DNA of 6,107 nucleotides, taken from Kiritimatiellia bacterium. GTDB lineage: Bacteria > Verrucomicrobiota > Kiritimatiellia > RFP12 > UBA1067. Where the stretch lies: the NCBI GenBank assembly GCA_017405115.1, contig JAFRBA010000203.1, positions 1 to 6,107 of the forward strand, in the 5' to 3' direction. A model generated the notes under the pieces. It searched no databases. It saw only the letters and a program-made list of their open reading frames with translations, and was not told the DNA's origin. Shown in pieces: positions 6,041-6,107 of the stretch (the stretch's first letter is position 1; each line of letters starts with the position of its first letter). A program made the translations under genes and the position numbers.

Positions 6041-6056
6041 GGGCAAAAGCCTTGCT
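6041..6056 (+). promoter_or_regulatory. Possible sigma-54 (-24/-12) site, weak
   Basis: GGGCAAAAGCCTTGCT matches the GG-N10-GC spacing of sigma-54 promoters and has a full TTGCT at -12. The -24 box is poor: it keeps GGCA, but the leading T and the C and G after GGCA differ from TGGCACG. It would read rightward out of the window. It is listed because the window encodes a sigma-54 activator. One such match by chance is quite possible. Confidence 0.25.
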
Positions 6057-6057
6057 A

Positions 6058-6073
6058 CCCTCCCCGGGGAGGG
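6058..6073. repeat. 16-bp perfect palindrome
   Basis: CCCTCCCCGGGGAGGG reads the same on both strands. With no loop and no T run it is not a terminator. It could be an operator for a dimeric regulator or simply low-complexity GC sequence. If the -24/-12 match just to its left were real, the palindrome would cover the start site. Confidence 0.4.
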
Positions 6074-6107
6074 GACGAGCGTTTAGCTCCATAATCCCGT
6101 AGAATAC

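Overview
This 6.1 kb window is GC-rich bacterial DNA with compact, intron-free genes. It holds four protein genes, two good promoters, a shared terminator and a strongly self-complementary non-coding stretch. No rRNA, tRNA, transposase or CRISPR array is visible. The lineage cannot be fixed from sequence alone. A GTP-type PEP carboxykinase, a bacterial Ser/Thr protein kinase and an NtrC-like regulator at high GC would fit the Planctomycetota-Verrucomicrobiota-Kiritimatiellota group, but this is a weak guess.

Layout. Positions 1-18 may be the last codons of a gene entering from the left, followed by a stem-loop (21-49). Positions 50-413 carry no credible gene. Within them, 97-326 can fold into nested long-range stems with a GAAA and a UUCG tetraloop, and it contains three copies of a short GTTCGTG(G)TCC repeat. 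This is the least explained part of the window.

An extended -10 promoter (TGCTATAAT, 411-419) lies just upstream of a three-gene plus-strand operon. Its genes are a soluble NtrB-like PAS/histidine kinase (430-1485), an NtrC-type sigma-54 activator (1482-2882) and a soluble single-domain Hanks-type Ser/Thr kinase (2879-3820). Both junctions are 4-bp ATGA stop/start overlaps, so the three proteins are probably translationally coupled. The likely scheme is that the histidine kinase senses a cytoplasmic signal, phosphorylates Asp53 of the activator, and the activator opens sigma-54 promoters elsewhere. The Ser/Thr kinase may add a second phosphorylation input or output. The activator has an altered GAFTGA loop (GTFTGG) and the Ser/Thr kinase has a non-RD catalytic loop (HCD).

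A bidirectional hairpin terminator (3846-3881) separates this operon from the convergent pckG gene (5846-3900, minus strand). That gene encodes GTP-dependent PEP carboxykinase, with its own extended -10 promoter, a good Shine-Dalgarno and a C-terminal tail that looks longer than usual. The right end (5931-6107) is non-coding. It has AT-rich tracts, a possible weak sigma-54-type site (6041-6056) and a 16-bp perfect palindrome (6058-6073).
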